Below, one piece after another: positions 59,527 to 64,000 of a stretch of 64,000 bases of DNA. Numbering within the stretch: position 1 is the stretch's first letter; each line of letters starts with the position of its first letter. The position numbers and the translations under genes were made by a program. Source of the stretch: Comamonadaceae bacterium (GTDB lineage Bacteria > Pseudomonadota > Gammaproteobacteria > Burkholderiales > Burkholderiaceae_C); assembly GCA_947450645.1 (NCBI GenBank), contig CANFWH010000004.1, positions 55,667 to 119,666 on the forward strand. Reading direction: 5' to 3'. Under the pieces are notes generated by a model. The model made no database searches and was not told the DNA's origin. It worked only from the letters and a program-made list of their open reading frames with translations.

Positions 59527-61668
59527 CAAAGGGGGGATTACCTGTCCATCTGCGCGTTCCAACGTCACCACTCCAGCGGGACCATCTAAGACCTGCGCAA
59601 GGTCTCCGCGCTTCATCCCCAGTGTTTTGTAATCACGATCAGCTCGAACCATTTCACCAGCTTGATAACTAACTGTTCGTTTGCTTTGTTCTTGTGTGAG
59701 ATTTTTACTGCTGAGTGTGGTCAGGGTTGTCCCATTCCCTTCCAGCTGCAGCTCTTTGCGCACTTCTGAATTAATTGCTTCGCGACTTAAATTTGTGCCA
59801 GCGACAACAAGCGTTGCCTTGCGCTCCTCTTGATCTAAACTGGTATAGGCCAATGCAATTGCCCGATGCCGATTCTCGTGCTCTGGAATTTCAATTACGC
59901 TAGATTTCAATTGCTCCAATGACTGTACAACTTTGCCAGCTGCTGCTAGCTCAACGGCTGCTTTAAGACTGGACTCTTTTTGCCTCTGGATTTCAGTTAG
60001 TTCGGCGCAGTTCATCCCAGCTTGCTGGAGCTGCGCAAAAGGTCTGCCTGCTTGAACTGCTTTTAGCTGTTGGGTGTCTCCAACTAAGAGAACCCTTGCA
60101 TTTGCTTTTTCAACCGCTTGAAAGAGTGAGTGCATATCTCCAGCACTCACCATGCCTGCTTCATCCAGTACGACCAAGGTTTTTTTATCCAAGCTTCTAT
60201 AGTCAGTAGTTGCCAGTGCTGCAAGTGTTTCACATCTGATGCCACTACCTGCCAGTTCACGGGCGGCGGCGGCGGATGGGGCAACACCCACAAGCTTGAT
60301 ACCTTGTTCCTCGACTAATTTGCGTACTGCACTCAGTGCTGTCGTTTTCCCTGTGCCAGCACGACCTTGGATGCCCATATATCGGTCGCGACTGGTTAGC
60401 ACGGATTCAACCAAACTGCGCTGTCCAGCATTCAGCTTGCTATCAACGAATTGCTGCCTGACAGTCTCGGAATTCATCATGGCTTTGCATGCACCACGAC
60501 CTCGGTTTTCAATGGATAGGATGTCCCTTTCTCGTTGTTGGGCTGCTGGGGTTGTATAGAGATTCGATTCATGCAAAAGCTCGCCCAGCTCAATTGATTT
60601 CTCCATTGCCTGTCTGATGGCTGGTAAGTCTGTTTCACCTGTCCCGCGTTCCATGGCGGCGCGTTCAATGTCAATCTGTTTCACAACGGCTTCACGTTCC
60701 ATTAAATGGTTGACTGCGTATTCAACAGCGCTTGCAGCGGCGTGAAGTTTGAAAGTGTTTGAACTAGCTAAATCCGCATAGTCTTTAGCAACATGAGGCG
60801 CTTGAAAATTAATGCCAACTTCCGCCGCATGTTCGCGCCATTGTTTGAGTAAAGCTGCTCTGTCAAGGTCTTCCTTCGACTGCCGAGTTTGCAGGGCTGC
60901 AACTTGTAATTGCCGAGCTGTAGCTTGATCGCGTGTCAATCCCTTTTCTTGAATTGCCTGCTCAATTTGGACGGAACGTTTGCTAAAAGCTTTGACTTGA
61001 ACGGGGTCAATGTGCGTAAGCTCAAAGCGGCCATCACCGTGCGTGACGCGGACTTCATAACCGAGGATTCTTACTTCCTTGGCCAGTTCGCTTCGATAGT
61101 TGGCGCCTAGCCACATTTTGTGGCGATAAAGAGGTTCGTTATCTAAGGCACGCCATGCCCCATCTGAACGCTGCGTAGCATTGATAACCACGGCATGTGT
61201 ATGTAACTGAGGATCTGCGGCGCGGCTAAGGTCGTGCCGAAACTGCGCTATAACAAGATTGCCCGTAATTAGCCGCGTGGTTATGCCATCCTCTGTCACG
61301 CGGCAGGCGGCTAGCTCTTCTGCATGCTCTAAAGCTCGGCTCACGGCTGTTTCATGGGCCTGCAAAAGCCGCGTGTCACCGCCAATTAATGCTTGCATGG
61401 AAACGGATTTAGGGGCACTGAATGTCAAGTCTGTGCCACCCCGTCTCCCACTGCCTTCTCCTGCGTGATGCAGTCGTACCCCACTAGGCAGTCGGCCATC
61501 GAGCATGGCGCGAAACTCTGCGCCTTGGACGGCTCCATTTAGCCCGAGTGTTTGAGCGGCTTTGCCGCTCCAGACGCTGGGGCTTCGGTCTTGGCTGTAG
61601 TAGTCATCTGCTTTCTCGTAATAGGTGCCAGCTGCGGAGCTGTTGGCAACGTTGGACATTGATAGCAT
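59485..61668 (-). pseudogene. MobF relaxase-helicase (TrwC-like), C-terminus removed by the IS
   Basis: Relaxase nicks oriT and leads the strand into the recipient. The protein starts at MLSMSNV (ATG 61668, AAAGGAT upstream) and has the catalytic tyrosine cluster in TYYEKADDYYSQD, the His triad HDLSRAADPQLHTHAVVIN, then a helicase domain with GRAGTGKTTAL (Walker A) and VVLDEAGMVSAGDM (Walker B). Native codons end at 59543; the last 19 residues come from the IS. Family members are about 970 residues, so some 250 are missing, including late helicase motifs. Nicking may persist; strand unwinding is probably lost. Confidence 0.88.
59505..59542 (-). repeat. Right inverted repeat of the IS3-family element
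   Basis: Read inward on the minus strand it starts GGTAATCCCCCC and goes on to TCAAAGTAGAG, mirroring the left repeat. Confidence 0.88.
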
Positions 61669-61678
61669 GACGTATCCT

Positions 61679-62902
61679 TTATTCTTCAATTGCAGCGGTT
61701 ACGGCGGGCAACTGGATCAGATCCAGACGGATCTTGCGCGTGGGTTGATCCCCTGCAAGTGCAAGATAGGCGCTCAGATTGGGAAGTTCATTGATTTGGC
61801 TTGGGAGCACTAGGCGTTCACGCACTCGCTGAACGGATGTGCTTTGACTGTTGCCTTGGGCGCTGCGAGATTCACTTTTAACCGCGCGATCAATTTCATG
61901 TTCGCCTAGGGCGCGACTAAAAATCTCCGAAGTATCGGGGTCGATTTTGGCAATCGCAAATGCGCAAAAATTACGAAAGCAAGATCGCAATACAGTGGCG
62001 CTATCTCGCCCATAAATTCGTTCTAGTTGCGCAATAGACTGAATACCTGCAACACAGCATAAACCATGCTTACGGCCTTTTGTCAGGGCGGCTTCTAAGC
62101 TGGTAATTTTGCCTAGGCTTGCCAGTTCATCCAGCATCAACCATAGCCGTCGCTCGGGATCAGGGGGCAGACTCAAGGTTGCAGTACAAAGCACATCCAC
62201 CCAGCAAGCTATCAAAGGGGCAAGGCTGGCGGTCATATCTTCGCGCCAAGTTAAATATAGATTACCTTCGCCGTTTTCTAGCCAGTCACGTAAGCTGAAG
62301 TCTCCCGACTTTAGGTACTGGTAAGGCTTTAAATAGCTTGCCAAAATGAAGCGTGTGGAGGCGAGGGCGCGTGCAGCGTCTTTGTCAAATAAAGCCGTGG
62401 CTGCTGTGCCCGCCACCAAACTTGCTATTTGCTCGGCAGGCCAAGTTGTGAGGACTTCAATTAGTGCTTGGGTTGTGTTCTCGCCTCGGCTCAGTAGGGC
62501 GCGCATGACCTCAGCAATTAGCACTTGAGAATAAAAATGCCATTGGGCATCAGAGCCATGACCATCTGGCACGATGGATCGTGAGATTTTGTCAAAATCG
62601 TATGGTTTACGAACTTCCGAAAAGGGACTCCATCCTTGCGACCTTCGATCAAAGGGATTCAGAATAATGTCGCCTTGCTTGTAAAAATGCTGAAGGTAGT
62701 TGCCATTCGGGTCAGCCACAATCATGCGGTCTCCACGCTTGCTGATGCCTAGCATCAGTTCAATTGCGGCTGTTGTCTTTCCTGTCCCTGTCGAACCAGC
62801 AAGCAATAAGTGCAGCGATTCTTGTTCTGGAGCTAAGGGTGCGCCACCAATGGTTAATAAATTAGATTTGCCACTCATGGCTTGAAAAAGTTTCTGCAGC
62901 AT
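61679..62902 (-). CDS. Conjugative coupling ATPase (TrwB/TraD-like), ATPase part
   Basis: A 407-residue hexameric ATPase that feeds the relaxase-DNA complex to a type IV secretion channel. Motifs follow TrwB order: LLLAGSTGTGKTTAAIEL (Walker A), IVADPNGNYLQHF, ILNPFDRRSQGWSPF, LWLMLDELASLGKI (Walker B), RVRERLVLPSQINELPNLSAYLALAGDQPT. It lacks the N-terminal membrane anchor, which is encoded by the separate frame just upstream (62919-63257). Its ATG is preceded by an in-frame TAA. It ends ten bases before the relaxase start. Confidence 0.9.
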   Translation of the reverse strand: MLQKLFQAMSGKSNLLTIGGAPLAPEQESLHLLLAGSTGTGKTTAAIELMLGISKRGDRMIVADPNGNYLQHFYKQGDIILNPFDRRSQGWSPFSEVRKPYDFDKISRSIVPDGHGSDAQWHFYSQVLIAEVMRALLSRGENTTQALIEVLTTWPAEQIASLVAGTAATALFDKDAARALASTRFILASYLKPYQYLKSGDFSLRDWLENGEGNLYLTWREDMTASLAPLIACWVDVLCTATLSLPPDPERRLWLMLDELASLGKITSLEAALTKGRKHGLCCVAGIQSIAQLERIYGRDSATVLRSCFRNFCAFAIAKIDPDTSEIFSRALGEHEIDRAVKSESRSAQGNSQSTSVQRVRERLVLPSQINELPNLSAYLALAGDQPTRKIRLDLIQLPAVTAAIEE

Positions 62903-62918
62903 GACGAACAGCCGTTAC

Positions 62919-63257
62919 TCAATCAAATTCACGGTGTTCAACGCGAGCGCCTCGGCGGTAACGATCACCATTGGATAGCCGTTTACGTTGAAGTAACCAA
63001 ATAAATAGACAGCTACTCAGTAGTAAACCGACCAGACCACACAGACTTAATACAGCGTTCCACACCTTGTCTAGGTGCAAAGAGTTCTTCAGCGTAAAAC
63101 TAATAGCTTTAATGAACTCAATATCGAAGACAAAGTGCAGCAAACATAGCCATGTAGCTAGCCCCAAAAAAAGCGACAGAAATAAAAATTCAAAAATCCG
63201 CGTTAAGAAAATTTGGCGAGCGTGAGCCCAGCTGTCGTAGTAAGTGTTCTTAGTCAT
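62919..63257 (-). CDS. Membrane anchor part of a TrwB/TraD-like coupling protein
   Basis: A 112-residue protein with two hydrophobic segments (FLFLSLFLGLATWLCLLHFV and VLSLCGLVGLLLSSCLFIWLL) ending in YRRGARVEHREFD. The RGARV/E tail is the sequence that in TrwB-like proteins leads directly into the ATPase domain. A stop follows and the ATPase frame starts 17 bases later in another frame, so the ancestral gene seems to be split by a stop and a frameshift. Upstream: ribbon-helix-helix gene, 12 bases away. Confidence 0.65.
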   Translation of the reverse strand: MTKNTYYDSWAHARQIFLTRIFEFLFLSLFLGLATWLCLLHFVFDIEFIKAISFTLKNSLHLDKVWNAVLSLCGLVGLLLSSCLFIWLLQRKRLSNGDRYRRGARVEHREFD

Positions 63258-63268
63258 GATGAATTCCT

Positions 63269-63613
63269 TTAAATTAGTTTTGAATGAAATGTTTTGAGTT
63301 GGGCGGCAACACGAGCGAGAATTTGTGCATTGCTTTCCATGGCAAGCTCCCGCACGATTAATCGAATCTCTTGCAAGATGAAGAGCGTCCCGTTGTCAAG
63401 AGTTATGGCTTCTGGCGTTGCCAGACCTTGTTTCTCGCCTTTGACAAAGGCCTCAATCCGTGCCAAGGCTTGCAATGTGCCAATGGCCTGCGTTTCACTC
63501 TCCAGCAGTTCCCGCACGAAGGTTCCCAACCGCTTTCCGTCCATACTTGCTCGAGTTTGAATCGCTTCATATAGCGCGGCTGGTATTCGTGCTTTTAGAA
63601 ATTTTTCAGCCAC
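63269..63613 (-). CDS. Ribbon-helix-helix oriT protein (TrwA-like)
   Basis: A 114-residue protein: N-terminal RHH pattern AEKFLKARIPAALYEAIQTRASMDGKRLGTFVRELLE, then a helical tail (ALARIEAFVKGEK). It occupies the first position of a trwA-trwB-trwC-like order and would bind oriT and stimulate the relaxase. GTG at 63613 is chosen for its AAAGGA ribosome site; the open frame to a TTG at 63643 lacks one. Assignment by position and fold motif. Confidence 0.72.
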   Translation of the reverse strand: MAEKFLKARIPAALYEAIQTRASMDGKRLGTFVRELLESETQAIGTLQALARIEAFVKGEKQGLATPEAITLDNGTLFILQEIRLIVRELAMESNAQILARVAAQLKTFHSKLI

Positions 63614-63769
63614 AGTTTTTCCTTTGAAAACATAGAGTTGCAAAGGATGTGGTCGCGCTGTGGCCTGCTTGGGAATTGATTGTGGTCTTTGCTAGGCCAT
63701 GCCAGTAAAGGCTTTGGACGAAAAGCACCCCGAAATCGGAGATTGCGTCTGGTGTGTAATTAATATTTG
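63614..63769. other. Candidate oriT region
   Basis: Non-coding DNA next to the RHH-relaxase operon. It contains TGCGTCTGGTGT at 63744-63755, similar to the TGCGTATTGTCT nick site of IncW plasmid R388, and a small CCGAAATCGG hairpin at 63730-63739 just before it. These are the parts expected for a MobF oriT, but the nick position is inferred from likeness only. Confidence 0.45.
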
Positions 63770-63790
63770 GAGGACTCATTATGAGTCCTC
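63770..63790. repeat. Perfect 10-bp inverted repeat near oriT
   Basis: GAGGACTCAT, one base, ATGAGTCCTC. It overlaps the stop codon of the AlpA-like gene and lies 14 bases beyond the candidate nick sequence. A protein-binding site (RHH protein) or a weak terminator are both possible; there is no T tract. Confidence 0.7.
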
Positions 63791-63994
63791 ATTGACGCGG
63801 TAATTGATTGGGTCAGCTAGAAAGCGATGTAGTTCTTTGTTATCGTAAAAAGTACAGCGAATTCCAAGGCGCTCAGGTCGTGGCGCTTTACCTGCTTTTG
63901 ACAGTTGCCTAAATTTTTCTCGACTGAACGGACAGAATTTTTTGAAGTTTGAGAATCGACTTTTGCCCGTCAGTGGCAAGGTCACAAGATTCAC
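63779..63994 (-). CDS. AlpA-like helix-turn-helix regulator (may extend past window)
   Basis: A 71-residue frame: SREKFRQLSKAGKAPRPERLGIRCTFYDNKELHRFLADP resembles AlpA/excisionase winged-helix proteins (helix, then R/K-x-P-x3-LG, then Trp/Tyr-wing). Such proteins control integrases or excision in mobile elements. The GTG at 63994 may not be the true start because the frame is open to the window edge. Confidence 0.6.
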   Translation of the reverse strand: MNLVTLPLTGKSRFSNFKKFCPFSREKFRQLSKAGKAPRPERLGIRCTFYDNKELHRFLADPINYRVNEDS

Positions 63995-64000
63995 AAAAAA

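Larger units (their letters stand above)
58328..59542 (+). mobile_element. IS3-family insertion sequence, complete, 1215 bp
   Basis: Inverted ends, GGTAATCCCCCC at both tips with a further imperfect match, enclose orfA and orfB with a -1 frameshift site. Both frames and the DDE residues are intact, so the element may be active. No direct target repeat is seen: bases before the left tip are AAAAAGT, after the right tip TGTCCAT. The left side is the retropepsin gene, the right side the inside of a relaxase gene whose end is missing. Confidence 0.92.
57220..64000. mobile_element. Transposon or island inserted in comM (right end beyond window)
   Basis: Base 57220 begins TGTGAGTGTAGGGG, a TGT tip followed by repeated TTAATGTCATAAA motifs, directly where comM homology ends; the five bases before it, ACCAC, would be the target duplication. 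Contents differ from the chromosome: MobF mobilisation genes, DUF5678/retropepsin pair, IS3 element. The transposase genes and the other comM half must lie past 64000. Classification as a Tn7/Tn5053-like (TniA/TnsB) element is inferred from the end structure and the comM hotspot; no transposase was seen. Confidence 0.65.

Noticed and set aside
58321..59549. Target-site duplication of the IS3-family element.
   Set aside because: The bases flanking the two tips do not match at any length from three to five.
61628..61689. Relaxase start at 61689 (MKNKGYVMLSMS).
   Set aside because: The AAAGGAT ribosome site lies before the ATG at 61668, and TrwC-like proteins begin with the MLS-type sequence.
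1..64000. CRISPR arrays, tRNA and rRNA genes.
   Set aside because: No regularly spaced repeats with unique spacers, and no tRNA T-arm motifs or rRNA segments were recognised on reading.

Overview
The window looks like a chromosome segment of a betaproteobacterium, most likely Burkholderiales and probably Comamonadaceae. The evidence is the cytochrome c oxidase block (coxB-coxA-small assembly protein-ctaG-DUF2970-coxC, then DUF2909/SURF1/CxxxC protein/ctaA/ctaB), a BioC-like protein without a SAM motif next to comF, a DUF1289-lnt-corC run, and moderately GC-rich coding. No rRNA, tRNA or CRISPR array was seen. About the first 57.2 kb is dense chromosomal sequence with many 4-bp ATGA overlaps. 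The last 6.8 kb is a foreign element inserted into comM.

Layout. 1-12.1 kb: end of a GspF/PilC gene, 5'-nucleotidase, EF-hand protein, queC/mnmA, a lipoprotein plus secreted protein pair, a rodA-led operon (rodA, a 3-hydroxyisobutyrate dehydrogenase-like gene, a ceramidase-like gene, an MFS gene), RNB ribonuclease, TonB-like protein and mtgA. 12.1-26.3 kb: the most interesting chromosomal block. It holds a TSUP permease, a VTT-disulfide-reductase fusion, a PhnD/C/E/E-type ABC importer of the subfamily proposed to carry oxidised selenium, then egtD, senA, egtB, a flavin disulfide reductase, senB and a flavoprotein-SelD fusion (senC). Together they can be read as selenium uptake, selenophosphate synthesis, selenosugar formation and its transfer to hercynine, giving selenoneine, with an ergothioneine-type EgtB sharing the same hercynine. 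26.3-31.9 kb: MaoC protein, a membrane sensor half without its cyclase, trmL, an HxlR regulator with two oxidoreductases, comF and the BioC-like gene. 31.9-42.9 kb: haem-copper oxidase and haem A synthesis, interrupted by an FkbM methyltransferase. 42.9-57.2 kb: housekeeping genes (lnt, corC, fadD, uvrA, pyrF) and an unusual 810-residue protein with two glycosyltransferase domains.

57.2-64 kb: comM is cut at its Gly-Gly-Ala-Pro region, the place where AbaR-type transposons enter comM in Acinetobacter. The element end shows repeated GTCA-containing motifs of the kind bound by TnsB/TniA transposases. Inside are a DUF5678/retropepsin pair, a complete IS3-family element, and a TrwABC-like mobilisation module (MobF relaxase cut by the IS, coupling ATPase split from its membrane part, ribbon-helix-helix protein, candidate oriT). 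The other end of the element lies outside the window.

A short near-palindrome, GCAAGSCTTGC, occurs exactly eight times in the chromosomal part and not in the inserted element. That is far above chance and resembles an uptake-sequence or HIP-like genome signature.
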